This document shows, piece after piece, positions 9,580 to 19,132 of a stretch of DNA of 64,000 bases. This DNA comes from Burkholderiales bacterium. Its GTDB lineage: Bacteria; Pseudomonadota; Gammaproteobacteria; Burkholderiales; Burkholderiaceae_C. The stretch spans positions 1-64,000 of the forward strand of contig JAIOOS010000008.1 in assembly GCA_021414305.1 (NCBI GenBank). Reading direction: 5' to 3'. A model generated the notes under the pieces. That model did no database searches, had not been told where the DNA came from, and saw only the letters and a program-made list of their open reading frames with translations. Numbering within the stretch: position 1 is the stretch's first letter; every line of letters begins with the position of its first letter. The position numbers were made by a program, and so were the translations under genes.

Positions 9580-11265
9580 ATGGACAACGCTGTCGCCCTC
9601 ACTTCCCCGCAGCAGGTAGTCATCCCGGCGAATTTCGCCGGGCGCCTCGCCGCGATGCCGGCGCGCGCCAAGCTCACCGCCGGCATCGGCCTGGCGGCGC
9701 TGATCGGCATCGGCGTGGCCCTGACGATGAGCGCCGGCCAGAACGACTACAAGGTCCTCTACGCCAACCTGTCCGACAAGGACGGCGGCGCCGTCATCGC
9801 CCAGCTCTCGACGATGAACGTGCCATACAAGGTACAGCAGGGCAGCGGCGCGATCATGGTGCCGGCCGCGCAGGTGCCCGACCTGCGCCTGAAGATGGCC
9901 ACCGCCGGCCTGCCCAAGGGATCGGTCTCCGGCTTCGAGCTGATGGACAGCGCCCGCTTCGGCCAGACGCAGTTCCAGGAACGCCTCACCTTCCAGCGCG
10001 GCCTCGAAGGCGAGCTCACCCGCTCGATCGGCTCGCTCGCGGCGGTGCAGGGCGCGCGCGTGCACCTGGCGCTGCCGAACCAGAACGGGTTCTTCCGCGA
10101 GCAGCAGAAGCCCAGTGCCTCGGTGCTGCTCACCCTGCATCCGGGCCGAACGCTCGATCGGGCCCAGCTCGCCGGCATCGTCCACCTCGTGTCCTCGAGC
10201 GTTCCCGAGCTCGACCCGAAGGCGGTGAGCGTGCTCGACCAGACCGGGACGCTGCTGACCGGCAGGACCGACGCTTCCCAGGGCGCCGGCCTCGACGCCA
10301 CCCAGCTCCAGTATGTGAACCAGGTCGAGAGCGGCTATGCCAAGCGCATCTACGAGCTACTCGAGCCGATCGTCGGTCACGACAACCTGCGCGCCACGGT
10401 TGCGGCCGAGGTGGACTTCTCGCAAAGCGAAGCGACGTCCGAGGAGTTCAAGCCGAACCAGGGCGCGGAGGCGAGCGTCGCCATCCGCAGCCAGCAGACC
10501 ACCGAGCAGGGCGGCGCCGCCGGCGGCGCGCTGCCGAGCGGGGTTCCCGGCGCGGCCTCGAACCAGCCGCCGGTGGCCGCGACCGCGCCGCTCACCGGCG
10601 CCTCGCAGCCGCTGCACACGGCGGCGCCCGGCGGCACCACCGGCATCGGCGGCCGGCGCGACGCGGTCACCAACTACGAGGTCGACAAGACGGTGCGCGT
10701 CACGCGCAACGCCAGCGGCGCGGTCAAGCGGGTCAACGCCGCCGTCGTCGTCAACAACGGCCAGACGGTCGACGCCAAGGGCAAGAAGACGGCCGTGCCG
10801 CTCACCACCGAAGAGATCGAAAAGCTCACCGCGCTGGTCAAGGAAAGCATCGGCTTCAAGCAGGAGCGCGGCGACTCGGTCAAGGTGATCAACGCGCCCT
10901 TCAAGATCGAGACCGGCGCCGCGCCGACCGAAACCCCGTGGTGGCGCGCTCCCGACACGCTCGACATGGTGCGCGTCGCCGCCGTGCCGGCGGCCCTGGC
11001 GATCGTCGCCCTGCTCGTCTTCTTCGGCCTGGTCAAGCCCGGCGTGCGTGCCCTGCTGAGCCCGGCACTGCCCGAGCCGCCCGGCTCGCGGCTCAACGCC
11101 ATCGCCGACGACTCCGCCTCGCTGCCGGCGCTGCCCGCCCCGGCCGCGGTGCGCACCGGCGAGCACATCGAGAGCGCGCGCCAGATGGCGCGGGCGAACC
11201 CGGCCGCCGTGGCCGGGATCCTGCGCGGCTGGGTCGACGGCGGGCCCGCCGCGCCGGCGCGCTGA
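9580..11265 (+). CDS. fliF: Flagellar MS-ring protein FliF
   Basis: FliF (561 residues) forms the MS ring in the inner membrane. Seen: a first membrane segment at about residues 32-52, the YscJ/FliF domain (LYANLSDKDGGAVIAQLS, then VHLALPNQNGFFREQQ), a Gly/Pro/Ala-rich region at about 300-350, and a second membrane segment at about 463-488 followed by a cytoplasmic tail that would bind FliG. Length and order match the family. First gene of fliFGHIJK; the fliG start lies 11 bases after its stop. Confidence 0.97.
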   Translation: MDNAVALTSPQQVVIPANFAGRLAAMPARAKLTAGIGLAALIGIGVALTMSAGQNDYKVLYANLSDKDGGAVIAQLSTMNVPYKVQQGSGAIMVPAAQVPDLRLKMATAGLPKGSVSGFELMDSARFGQTQFQERLTFQRGLEGELTRSIGSLAAVQGARVHLALPNQNGFFREQQKPSASVLLTLHPGRTLDRAQLAGIVHLVSSSVPELDPKAVSVLDQTGTLLTGRTDASQGAGLDATQLQYVNQVESGYAKRIYELLEPIVGHDNLRATVAAEVDFSQSEATSEEFKPNQGAEASVAIRSQQTTEQGGAAGGALPSGVPGAASNQPPVAATAPLTGASQPLHTAAPGGTTGIGGRRDAVTNYEVDKTVRVTRNASGAVKRVNAAVVVNNGQTVDAKGKKTAVPLTTEEIEKLTALVKESIGFKQERGDSVKVINAPFKIETGAAPTETPWWRAPDTLDMVRVAAVPAALAIVALLVFFGLVKPGVRALLSPALPEPPGSRLNAIADDSASLPALPAPAAVRTGEHIESARQMARANPAAVAGILRGWVDGGPAAPAR

Positions 11266-11276
11266 AGGGGACCGGC

Positions 11277-12272
11277 ATGGACGAAACCGGACTCGAGAAC
11301 TCCGCCATCCTTCTGATGTCGCTCGGCGAGGAGGACGCAGCCGAGGTGCTCAAGCACATGACGCCCAAGGAGGTGCAGAGCGTCGGCGAGGCGATCGCGC
11401 GAATGAAGTCGATTCCGCGCGAGCGGGTCGAGAACGTCATGGAGATGTTCAACACGATGTCCGGCGACAACGTCACGCCGGTCGGAGACACCGACGAGTA
11501 CGTCCGTACGGTGCTGCGCAAGGCACTCGGCGACGACAAGGCCAACCTCCTTCTCGACCGGATCCTGCAGAGCTCCGACGTCGCCGGCATCGAGGGCCTG
11601 AAGTGGATGGACGCGAGCACCGTGGCCGACCTGATGCGCAACGAGTCGCCGCAGATCGTCGCCGCGATCCTGGTTCACCTCGAGTTCGACCAGGCGTCCT
11701 CGGTGCTCAAGCTGCTCTCGGAACGGCATCGCAACGAGATCATGGTGCGGATCGCGACCCTCGACGGCATCCAGCCTTCGGCGCTGAAGGACCTGAACGA
11801 GATCATGAGCACGCTGCTCGCCGACACCGACCGGGTGCGCAAGTCGACGCTCGGCGGCGTCAAGGCCGCGGCCGAGATGCTGAACCTCATGGGTGCCGGC
11901 GTGGAGACGTCGATCCTCGATTTCATCCGCGAGGCGGACAACGATCTGGCCCAGCAGATCATGGACAACATGTTCACCTTCGACGATCTGGCGAAGATCG
12001 ACGACAAGGGAATCCAGGCCCTGCTCAAGGAAGTGCAGACCGAGTCGCTCGTCATCTCGCTCAAGGGCGCGCCGGTCGAGCTGCGCGACAAGGTGTTGCG
12101 CAACATGTCGACCCGGGCCAGCGAGACCCTGCGCGAAGAGCTCGAATCGCGCGGGCCGGTCCGCGTCTCCGAGGTCGAGGCCGAGCAGAAGGAAATGCTG
12201 AAGACGGTGCGCCGTCTGATCGACGAGGGAACGATCGTGATGGGCGGCGGCGGCGACGATGCGTTCGTCTAG
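11277..12272 (+). CDS. fliG: Flagellar motor switch protein FliG
   Basis: FliG (331 residues) connects FliF to the C-ring and contacts MotA to generate torque. The three armadillo-like domains are evident: MDETGLENSAILLMSLGEE at the start, then NESPQIVAAILVHLEFDQAS in the middle domain (EHPQ-type motif as ESPQ). The C-terminal charged helix contains FTFDDLAKIDDKGIQALLKE with the Arg/Asp residues that face the stator. The ATG at 11277 is preceded by AAGGGG and fits the family N-terminus. The 3' end overlaps fliH by 14 bases, which suggests translational coupling. Confidence 0.97.
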   Translation: MDETGLENSAILLMSLGEEDAAEVLKHMTPKEVQSVGEAIARMKSIPRERVENVMEMFNTMSGDNVTPVGDTDEYVRTVLRKALGDDKANLLLDRILQSSDVAGIEGLKWMDASTVADLMRNESPQIVAAILVHLEFDQASSVLKLLSERHRNEIMVRIATLDGIQPSALKDLNEIMSTLLADTDRVRKSTLGGVKAAAEMLNLMGAGVETSILDFIREADNDLAQQIMDNMFTFDDLAKIDDKGIQALLKEVQTESLVISLKGAPVELRDKVLRNMSTRASETLREELESRGPVRVSEVEAEQKEMLKTVRRLIDEGTIVMGGGGDDAFV

Positions 12273-13023
12273 CCGGCCCCGCAACGTACCGCCGCCGCCG
12301 CCCGGTCCGGGCGGCGTCGCCGCGAAGGCGGCCATGTACGCACGCTTCATCCCCCGCGAGGAGCTGAGCTCGTTCGCCGCCTGGGCGCCGGGCGACCTCT
12401 CGGGCGCCACCCCGGCGACGACCCCCGCGTCGGCGGCCGAGGAAATGCCGGTCGATCAGGCCGAGCAGCACGCCGAACAGGTGCGGGCGGCGCGCCAGTC
12501 GGGCTACCAGGACGGGTACCGGGACGGCCTGGTCGCGCTCGAGGGCTTCAAGCAGAGCTTCGCCCACCAGGCGACGATGCAGGTCGGTCTGCTCGTCAAG
12601 TCGATCACCGGCCAGCTCGACGCCCTGCAGCAGGAGATGGCCGAAGCCCTCGCAGCGACCGCCCTCAACCTGGCCCGGCAGATCGTTCGCAGCGAGCTCT
12701 CGGCCGATCCGCACCTGGTGGACGCGGTCGCCCGCGAAGCGCTGGAAACGCTGATGCTGAGCGCCAGCCACATCACGCTGCGTGTCCATCCCGACGACCA
12801 GCCGCTGGTCGCGGAAGGCGCCGGCGAACTGCTGCAGGCGCGAGGCGCGCGCCTGATCGGCGATGCGACGCTGACCCGCGGCGGCTGCATCGTCGAATCG
12901 GACATCGGCCTGGTGGACGCCAGCATCGAGGCGCGCTGGCGCCGTGCGGCCGCGGCGATAGGCCGCGACGACTCCTGGCAGCCCGACCGGGACGCGCCGG
13001 CCGAACCGCGGGCCGACACATGA
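12259..13023 (+). CDS. fliH: Flagellar export ATPase regulator FliH
   Basis: FliH (254 residues) binds and regulates the FliI ATPase and carries it to the export gate. The N-terminus is Pro-rich and disordered. The middle is a helical segment (SGYQDGYRDGLVALEGFKQSF) and the C-terminal domain resembles FliH/HrpE (LNLARQIVRSELSADPHLV, then CIVESDIGLVDASIEARWRR). The ATG at 12259 lies inside the end of fliG; the stop overlaps the fliI start by four bases (ATGA). Confidence 0.94.
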   Translation: MRSSSRPRNVPPPPPGPGGVAAKAAMYARFIPREELSSFAAWAPGDLSGATPATTPASAAEEMPVDQAEQHAEQVRAARQSGYQDGYRDGLVALEGFKQSFAHQATMQVGLLVKSITGQLDALQQEMAEALAATALNLARQIVRSELSADPHLVDAVAREALETLMLSASHITLRVHPDDQPLVAEGAGELLQARGARLIGDATLTRGGCIVESDIGLVDASIEARWRRAAAAIGRDDSWQPDRDAPAEPRADT

Positions 13024-14444
13024 ACTTCGCCGCGCCCGCCCCGAGTGCGGAGACGGTGACGCCGAACTGGCAGCGCTATCTCGGCAACCTGAAGAGCTTC
13101 GCCGCCGACGAGGTGCCGCTGGAAACGCAGGGCCTGCTGGTCCGCGTCACCGGCCTCGTGCTCGAGGCGGCGGGCATCCGCGTGCCCGTGGGCTCGGTCT
13201 GCGAGGTGCGCATGCCCGGCCAGGCGCCGGTGCTCGCCGAAGTGGTCGGCTTCTCCGCCGACTGCGCCTACCTCATGCCGACCGGCGACGTCCAGGGACT
13301 GGCCAGCGGCGCCCGGGTCGTGCCCCGGCCTTCGCCGGTGGTGCCGATGAAGCTCGGCGCCCTGCGTCACCCCTGGCGTCGCAACGAGGACCGCACGCGC
13401 CACCTGCCGGTCGGAGACGGCCTGCTCGGACGCGTCGTCGATTCGCAGGGCGTGCCGATGGACCGCAAGGGCCCGATCGCCGACGTGCACAACGAGCCGC
13501 TGACGCGCCGGCCGATCAACGCCATGGACCGCGACCCGGTGCGAAAGCCCCTCGACACCGGCGTGCGTGCGATCAACGCGATGCTCACCGTCGGCCGCGG
13601 CCAGCGCATCGGCCTGTTCGCCGGCACGGGCGTGGGCAAGAGCGTGCTGCTCGGGATGATGGCCCGCTACACCGCCGCCGACGTGATCGTGGTCGGCCTG
13701 ATCGGCGAGCGCGGCCGCGAGGTCAAGGAATTCATCGAGGACATCCTCGGCGAGGAGGGGCTGCGCCGCGCCGTCGTCGTCGCCGCGCCGGCCGACGCGC
13801 CGCCGCTGGTGCGCATGCAGGGCGCCAACTACGCGACCGTGATCGCCGAGCACTTCCGCGACCGCGGCAAGGACGTGCTGCTGCTGATGGACTCGCTCAC
13901 CCGCTACGCGATGGCGCAGCGCGAGATCGCGCTGGCGATCGGCGAGCCGCCGGCGACCAAGGGCTATCCGCCGAGCTGCTTCGCCAAGCTGCCGCAACTC
14001 TGCGAACGCAGCGGCAACGGCGTGGCCGGCGGCGGCTCGATCACCGCCTTCTACACCGTGCTCTCCGAAGGCGACGATCCGCAGGATCCGATCGCCGACG
14101 CGGCGCGCGGCATCCTCGACGGCCACATCGTGCTCTCGCGCGAGCTCGCCGAGGCCGGCCACTACCCGGCGATCGACATCGAGCGTTCGGTATCGCGGGT
14201 GATGACCAACGTCGCTTCGCCCGGCCACCTCGAGGCGGCACGGCGCTTTCGCCAGCTCCACGCGCGCCACCAGAAGGCGCGCGACCTGATCCAGCTCGGC
14301 GCTTACGTGCCGGGCCACGACGCCGACCTCGACCTCGCGGTGCGTCTGCACGCGCCCATGGACCGGCTGCTGCAGCAGAACATGAACGAGCCGGCCCGGC
14401 TCGACGACAGCCTGGCGATGCTGCACGCCGTGCTGGCCGCCTGA
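13020..14444 (+). CDS. fliI: Flagellum-specific export ATPase FliI
   Basis: FliI (474 residues) is the F1-beta-like ATPase of the flagellar type III export apparatus. Walker A GTGVGKS lies near residue 205 and Walker B VLLLMDSLTRYAMAQREI near 290. The segment GYPPSCFAKLPQLCERSGN is diagnostic for the family. It overlaps fliH by four bases and is followed by fliJ after 34 bases. Confidence 0.97.
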   Translation: MNFAAPAPSAETVTPNWQRYLGNLKSFAADEVPLETQGLLVRVTGLVLEAAGIRVPVGSVCEVRMPGQAPVLAEVVGFSADCAYLMPTGDVQGLASGARVVPRPSPVVPMKLGALRHPWRRNEDRTRHLPVGDGLLGRVVDSQGVPMDRKGPIADVHNEPLTRRPINAMDRDPVRKPLDTGVRAINAMLTVGRGQRIGLFAGTGVGKSVLLGMMARYTAADVIVVGLIGERGREVKEFIEDILGEEGLRRAVVVAAPADAPPLVRMQGANYATVIAEHFRDRGKDVLLLMDSLTRYAMAQREIALAIGEPPATKGYPPSCFAKLPQLCERSGNGVAGGGSITAFYTVLSEGDDPQDPIADAARGILDGHIVLSRELAEAGHYPAIDIERSVSRVMTNVASPGHLEAARRFRQLHARHQKARDLIQLGAYVPGHDADLDLAVRLHAPMDRLLQQNMNEPARLDDSLAMLHAVLAA

Positions 14445-14478
14445 CCCCTTTCCCGTTGCCCAAGAAGAAGACCGAGCC

Positions 14479-14949
14479 ATGACCGACGATGTGCGATCCC
14501 TCCGCCTCCTCCTCACCCAGGCCGAGGGCCAGCGCGACGAGGCGCTCGCCGAGCAGCTCAGGCTCGACGCCGCCTGGCGTGCCGCCGCGGCGCAGGCCGA
14601 GCAGCTCGTGCTCTATCGCCGCGAGTACGAGCAGCGCTGGCGGGCGGAGTTCTGCCACGAGGGCAAGATCGAGCTGGTTCGCTGCTATCAGGGCTTCATC
14701 GAACGCCTGAGCCAGGCGCTGGACCAGCAGGAACGCGTTGCCGGCCATGCCGCCGCCGAAGCCGAGCGCGCCGCCGCGATCGTGCGCGGCCACGACGTGC
14801 GCGCCGCGGCGCTGAAGAAGCTGGTCGAGCGTCGCGTCAAGGAGGGCGAACGCCTCGCCGCCGGGCGCGAGCAGCGGCAGCACGACGAGCATGCCTCGCG
14901 GGCCGCATGGGTCCGCTTCACCGAAGCAAACGCGCGCGGTGCGATCTGA
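14479..14949 (+). CDS. fliJ: Flagellar export chaperone FliJ
   Basis: FliJ (156 residues) forms the coiled-coil stalk of the export ATPase and handles chaperone recycling. The protein is helical and charged, rich in Ala, Glu, Arg and Gln (QAEQLVLYRREYEQRWRAEF, ALKKLVERRVKEGERLAAGR), with length typical of FliJ. Primary sequence is poorly conserved in this family, so the call also relies on its position directly after fliI. Confidence 0.88.
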   Translation: MTDDVRSLRLLLTQAEGQRDEALAEQLRLDAAWRAAAAQAEQLVLYRREYEQRWRAEFCHEGKIELVRCYQGFIERLSQALDQQERVAGHAAAEAERAAAIVRGHDVRAAALKKLVERRVKEGERLAAGREQRQHDEHASRAAWVRFTEANARGAI

Positions 14950-14959
14950 GCCGCCGGCC

Positions 14960-16240
14960 ATGAGCGTCACCGCCTCGCGATCACCTGCCCCGATCGTCGC
15001 GCCCGCGCTGCAGGCGGCGCCGACGCCGCCCGACCGCGAGCCGGCTTCGCCACCGGCCTCCCATCCCTTCGCCGAGCTGCTGCGGCAGAACCGCGGCGCC
15101 GATCGGCCGCCGGCCGAGCCTCCGCGCGCCGCCAGCAAGGACGACGCGAGCGAAAGCCGAGCGCTCGCGAACGAGACCGAAGGCGCCGCGGAAGCGCCGC
15201 CGACCGGCGACCTCTCGACCCGCAGCGACGCCGGGCGCGCCCGCACCCGCTCGACGGCGAACGCGCGCAGCGGCGCGCGACCGACGAGCCCGGCCGAGCG
15301 AGCCGACCGCGGCACGGTCGCGCCGCGCCAAGGCCACGACGACGACGGCGGCGGCGCCGCCAGCGATGCCGCGAACGCCGCCAACCCGGCCGGCGCCGCT
15401 CGACCCGAAGCCTTGCGCCCCATCGATTCCGAGCCGCGCGTGCGCGCCGCCAGCGAAGCGCGGCAGCTCGGGGAAGCGGCCGCAGGCCGTGCCGACACGG
15501 CCACGAGCGTGGCCGGCGCGACGGATTCCGGCGCCGATGCCGGCGACGCGCGCTCGCGCCGGCTCGCCGGCGATCCCGCCGGACCGGCCGACGCCGGCCG
15601 GAGCGCTTCTCGCACCCGGGATGGCGCCGGGCCGGCCGAGGCCGCCCCCTTCGCCCAGGCGCTTGCAGAAGCGAAGGAGGCCCCGGATCGCTCGCCCACC
15701 GCCGCTGCAGGAGAGCGGCCGCTGCCGCCCGCCTTCGCTACCGCGCTCGCGGCTCACGAGGCGCAGCCGCAGGCATCACCCGCAGGCGATGCCTCCGCAC
15801 CCGGCGCGAGCCTGCCGGTGCCGATCGACTCGCCCGAGTTCGCCTCGGCGCTCGGCGTCCAGGTCAGCGTCTTCGTCCGCGAAGGCGTGCAGCATGCCGA
15901 GCTGCATCTCAACCCGGCCGAGACCGGTCCGGTCTCGATCGCGATCACGCTGGAAGGCACGCAGGCGCGGGTCGAGTTCGGCGCCGACCTCGCCGCCACG
16001 CGCCAGGCGATCGAGGACGGCCTGCCCGCGCTCGCCAGCGCCTTGCGCGACGCCGGCTTCACCCTCGCCGGCGGCGGCGTGGCCCAGCATTCGCGCCCGG
16101 GCGGCGGCCAGGCCGGCGACGACCCGGCCGGTCGCGGCGAGCCGGGGCGCCGCGAGGGGCGCGCCGGAGAGGCGCTCGCGGCCGGCGTGCAGCGCACGAG
16201 CCATCGCGTCGCCGCCGGCGGGCTCGACGTCTACGCCTGA
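14960..16240 (+). CDS. fliK: Flagellar hook-length control protein FliK
   Basis: FliK (426 residues) is the secreted ruler that sets hook length and triggers the export specificity switch. The first 290 residues are an Ala/Pro/Arg/Asp-rich disordered region with little sequence conservation. The C-terminal Flg_hook domain (about residues 290-385) contains AELHLNPAETGPVSIAITLE, where the LxPxxxGxVxV pattern is visible. The ATG at 14960 follows fliJ by 10 bases. The gene ends the fliFGHIJK block; the following 147 bp hold a possible promoter for fliL. Confidence 0.93.
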   Translation: MSVTASRSPAPIVAPALQAAPTPPDREPASPPASHPFAELLRQNRGADRPPAEPPRAASKDDASESRALANETEGAAEAPPTGDLSTRSDAGRARTRSTANARSGARPTSPAERADRGTVAPRQGHDDDGGGAASDAANAANPAGAARPEALRPIDSEPRVRAASEARQLGEAAAGRADTATSVAGATDSGADAGDARSRRLAGDPAGPADAGRSASRTRDGAGPAEAAPFAQALAEAKEAPDRSPTAAAGERPLPPAFATALAAHEAQPQASPAGDASAPGASLPVPIDSPEFASALGVQVSVFVREGVQHAELHLNPAETGPVSIAITLEGTQARVEFGADLAATRQAIEDGLPALASALRDAGFTLAGGGVAQHSRPGGGQAGDDPAGRGEPGRREGRAGEALAAGVQRTSHRVAAGGLDVYA

Positions 16241-16326
16241 GCGGGCGCACCACGGCGTGCCGGTCTACCCGGCAAAAGCAGGCCTTATCGCCGCTTCGTT
16301 CCAGGCCCCGGATTCGACAATTTGCC

Positions 16327-16353
16327 TCAAGACAGCGCCCTTGTTGCCGACCC
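16327..16353 (+). promoter_or_regulatory. Possible sigma-28-like promoter of fliLNOPQR
   Basis: TCAAGACA at 16327-16334, an 11-bp spacer and GCCGACCC at 16346-16353 resemble the FliA consensus in spacing and in the first halves of both boxes. The -10 box lacks the usual A/T end. It lies 35 bp before the fliL ATG in the only substantial gap between fliK and fliL. This is weak evidence; a class II flagellar promoter of another type could be used instead. Confidence 0.3.
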
Positions 16354-16387
16354 CGGCGGCAGGACGCGACCCCGAGGAGAACGATCG

Positions 16388-17104
16388 ATGTCCGCCGCCA
16401 TTGCCGCCCCTGCTGCTGCCGCCGCCGAAGGCGGAGCCGTTCCCGTCAAGCGCGGCAAGAAGAAGCTCCTGATCATCGTGGCCGCCGTGCTTGCCGTCGC
16501 GCTCGCCGCGGGCGGCGGCGCCGTCTGGTACCTGAAGAAGCGCGCCGCAGCCGCCCAGGCCGCCGCGGTCGCCGCCGGCGAAGAGGACGGCAGCGCCGCG
16601 GAAGCCGCGCACGCTGACGCCAAGGCCGAACACAAGGGCGTGCCCGTCTACCTGCCGCTCGATCCCTTCATCGTCAACCTCGCCGACAAGGAAGTCGACC
16701 GCTACGCGCAGATCGGCATCACGCTCGAGCTCGAGAGCCCGGTCTTCGCCGACCAGATGAAGACCTACATGCCCGCGGTGCGCAACGCGATCCTGCTGAT
16801 CCTGGCGCACAAGACCTCGCGCGAGCTGCTGGGCCGCGCCGGCAAGGAAGAGCTGGCCGAGGAGATCATGCGCGAGGCGGTGCGGCCGATGGGCATCGAG
16901 ATCGCCGTGCCTGAACCCGTGACGCCGGCGCCGGTTCTCGTCGCCGCCGCCGCGACCGCATCCGGCGTCGCTGCCAGCGGAGCCAGCGGCGAAAAGCCGA
17001 TGCAGGACGAGGCCTCGCCGAAGCCGAAGAAGGCGAAGAAGGCCGGCGCGACCGTGCGCAACCCGGTGCAGCACGTCCATTTCTCGAGCTTCATCATCCA
17101 GTGA
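16388..17104 (+). CDS. fliL: Flagellar basal body-associated protein FliL
   Basis: FliL (238 residues) is a single-pass inner-membrane protein that surrounds the rod/stator and supports torque. A basic start (KRGKKK) precedes one membrane segment (about residues 28-48). The periplasmic FliL domain includes YLPLDPFIVNLADKEVDRYAQ and ILLILAHKTSRELLGRAGKE. An unusual Ala/Lys-rich insertion (about 185-222) comes before the C-terminal VQHVHFSSFIIQ. GAGGAG lies 9 bases before ATG. The next gene is fliN, not fliM. Confidence 0.94.
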   Translation: MSAAIAAPAAAAAEGGAVPVKRGKKKLLIIVAAVLAVALAAGGGAVWYLKKRAAAAQAAAVAAGEEDGSAAEAAHADAKAEHKGVPVYLPLDPFIVNLADKEVDRYAQIGITLELESPVFADQMKTYMPAVRNAILLILAHKTSRELLGRAGKEELAEEIMREAVRPMGIEIAVPEPVTPAPVLVAAAATASGVAASGASGEKPMQDEASPKPKKAKKAGATVRNPVQHVHFSSFIIQ

Positions 17105-17163
17105 GGCGATGAGCCTCCTGCCCTTTCCTACCTGCTCGACAACGAGCCCGATCGGAGACCCTC

Positions 17164-17613
17164 ATGGCCACTGACAACACCGCACCCGCGACGCCGACCG
17201 ACCAGGATGCGATGGCGGCCGAATGGGCTGCCGCCGCCGAAGAATCAGCGCGACCGGAAACCGCTTCCGAGCTGCAGGATCCTGCCGACCAGGTGTCGCC
17301 CGCGTCGTTCACGAACTTCCAGCCGACGCCCGGCGCCGGCATGGCCGGCAACGACATCAACATGATCCTCGACATCCCGGTCCAGCTCACCGTGGAGCTG
17401 GGCAGGACGCGGATCCCGATCAAGAACATCCTGCAGCTCGCGCAGGGCTCGGTGGTCGAGCTCGAGGCGCTCGCCGGCGAGCCGATGGACGTGCTCGTCA
17501 ACGGCTACCTGATCGCGCAGGGCGAGGTGGTCGTCGTCAACGACAAGTTCGGCATCCGCCTGACCGACATCGTCACGCCAAGCGAGCGCATGCGCCGCTT
17601 GTCGCGCGCCTGA
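17164..17613 (+). CDS. fliN: Flagellar motor switch protein FliN
   Basis: FliN (149 residues) forms the bottom of the C-ring together with FliM. The SpoA domain fills the C-terminal half: NMILDIPVQLTVELGRTRIP, ILQLAQGSVVELEALAGEP and VLVNGYLIAQGEVVVVNDKF. The N-terminal 60 residues are an Ala/Glu-rich extension typical of betaproteobacteria. Only 59 bp separate it from fliL, so no trace of fliM remains in its usual slot. Confidence 0.96.
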   Translation: MATDNTAPATPTDQDAMAAEWAAAAEESARPETASELQDPADQVSPASFTNFQPTPGAGMAGNDINMILDIPVQLTVELGRTRIPIKNILQLAQGSVVELEALAGEPMDVLVNGYLIAQGEVVVVNDKFGIRLTDIVTPSERMRRLSRA

Positions 17614-17623
17614 GCCTTCCCAG

Positions 17624-17977
17624 ATGCCGAACGGATTGAGCTCGTTGCTCTGGTTCATCGCGATCCTCGCGCTGATCCCGGCGACGCTCTGGTTTCTCAA
17701 GCGCACGCCGCTCGGCGGCGGCGGCGGAGCGGGGGTGATGAAGAGCATCGCCTCGCTGCCGCTCTCGAGCTCGCAGCGCATCGTCACGGTCGAGGTCGGC
17801 TCGGGCGACGAGCGGCGCTGGCTGGTGCTCGGCGTCACGCCGGCGTCGATCACGACGCTGCACACGATGGCGGCGCAGGCGGTCGAGGTCGCGCCGGGCG
17901 CCGAGGTCCATCCCGCCTTCGCCCAGATACTCGGCCGCTTGCGCCGTGCGGGCCCGGGAGACGGCGATGCCCGCTGA
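17624..17977 (+). CDS. fliO: Flagellar biosynthesis protein FliO
   Basis: FliO (117 residues) is a small membrane protein that helps assemble the FliP ring of the export gate. One membrane segment lies at residues 6-25, followed by a Gly-rich linker and the short conserved domain ([36 protein letters not shown]). Position between fliN and fliP confirms the call. It overlaps fliP by 11 bases. Confidence 0.92.
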   Translation: MPNGLSSLLWFIAILALIPATLWFLKRTPLGGGGGAGVMKSIASLPLSSSQRIVTVEVGSGDERRWLVLGVTPASITTLHTMAAQAVEVAPGAEVHPAFAQILGRLRRAGPGDGDAR

Positions 17978-18821
17978 GCGCATCGCCCTGGCGGCGCAGC
18001 GCCGCGAAACCGAAGAGCTGCACGATCACTTTCGCCGCAGCGGCGGCGGCGCCAAGCGGGTGGCCTGGCTCGGCCTGCTGCTGCTGGTCGCGGTGGCGCT
18101 GTTCATCGTCGCCCTGCCCGCTTCGGCGCAGCAAGGCCCCGGCGGCGAAGCCGGGCTGCCGCTGCTGATCGGCCAGAGCGCCGGCAGCACCAGCTACTCG
18201 GTGCCGGTGCAGACACTGCTGTTCTTCACCGCGCTCAGCTTCCTGCCCGCCGTGCTGCTGCTGATGACCAGCTTCACCCGCATCGTCATCGTGCTCAGCC
18301 TGCTGCGCCAGGCGCTGGGCACGCAGGCGGCGCCGCCGAACCAGGTGGTGGTGGGCCTCAGCCTCTTCCTCACCTTCTTCGTGATGGGTCCGACGATCGA
18401 CAAGGTCTACGCCGACGCCTACCAGCCCTACGCCAGCAACAAGATCGCCTTCGAGGAAGCGCTCAAGCGCGGCGAGAGCCCGGTACGCGAGTTCATGATG
18501 AAGCAGACGCGCCAGGCCGACGTGATGCTGTTCGCCAAGCTCGCGCGCATCGACCCCTCGGTGAAGACCGCCGACGTGCCGTTCAAGGTGCTGGTGCCGG
18601 CATTCGTGACGAGCGAGCTGAAGAGCGCGTTCCAGATCGGCTTCCTCGTCTTCCTGCCGTTCCTCATCATCGACATGATCGTCGCCAGCGTGCTGATGTC
18701 GCTCGGCATGATGATGCTTTCTCCGGTGCTGATCGCCCTGCCGTTCAAGCTGATGCTGTTCGTGCTCGCCGACGGCTGGAACCTCCTCCTCGGCTCGCTC
18801 GCCGCCTCCTTCGTCACCTAG
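17967..18821 (+). CDS. fliP: Flagellar export gate protein FliP
   Basis: FliP (284 residues) forms the core of the type III export gate with FliQ and FliR. The ATG at 17967 with GGGAG upstream is chosen over an in-frame GTG at 17946. The N-terminus is a charged leader followed by a cleavable signal (about residues 27-50, ending PASAQ). Conserved segments follow: [36 protein letters not shown] and the C-terminal [20 protein letters not shown]. The basic leader of about 26 residues before the signal is longer than in most FliP. Confidence 0.95.
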   Translation: MPAERIALAAQRRETEELHDHFRRSGGGAKRVAWLGLLLLVAVALFIVALPASAQQGPGGEAGLPLLIGQSAGSTSYSVPVQTLLFFTALSFLPAVLLLMTSFTRIVIVLSLLRQALGTQAAPPNQVVVGLSLFLTFFVMGPTIDKVYADAYQPYASNKIAFEEALKRGESPVREFMMKQTRQADVMLFAKLARIDPSVKTADVPFKVLVPAFVTSELKSAFQIGFLVFLPFLIIDMIVASVLMSLGMMMLSPVLIALPFKLMLFVLADGWNLLLGSLAASFVT

Positions 18822-18828
18822 CCCCCTC

Positions 18829-19098
18829 ATGGACGCACAACAGGTCTTCACCTACGGCCAGCAGAGCCTCTACATCCTGCTCATGGTCTCGGCGCCGATG
18901 CTGCTCACGGTGCTCGCCGTCGGCCTGATCGTCAGCATCTTCCAGGCGGCGACGCAGATCCACGAATCGACGCTCTCGTTCGTGCCGAAGATCGTCGCCG
19001 CCGTCGCGGTGCTGGCGATCGCCGGGCCGTGGATGCTGACGACCCTGGTCGAGTTCGTGCAGCGAACGCTGCAGGCGATTCCTTCGGTCGTCGGCTGA
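18829..19098 (+). CDS. fliQ: Flagellar export gate protein FliQ
   Basis: FliQ (89 residues) has two membrane hairpin helices (about residues 17-37 and 52-72) and packs around FliP/FliR in the export gate. The conserved pattern IVSIFQAATQIHESTLSFVPK is visible across positions 33-53. It starts 7 bases after fliP. Unlike in most genomes, fliR does not follow directly; 320 bp of palindromic repeats separate the two. Confidence 0.95.
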   Translation: MDAQQVFTYGQQSLYILLMVSAPMLLTVLAVGLIVSIFQAATQIHESTLSFVPKIVAAVAVLAIAGPWMLTTLVEFVQRTLQAIPSVVG

Positions 19099-19132
19099 GC
19101 CGGGCGTGAACACCCGCTGCTGTGGGCGGGCG

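Noticed and set aside
17105..17163. Residual fliM fragment between fliL and fliN
   Set aside because: The 59 bp give no FliM-like peptide in any frame.
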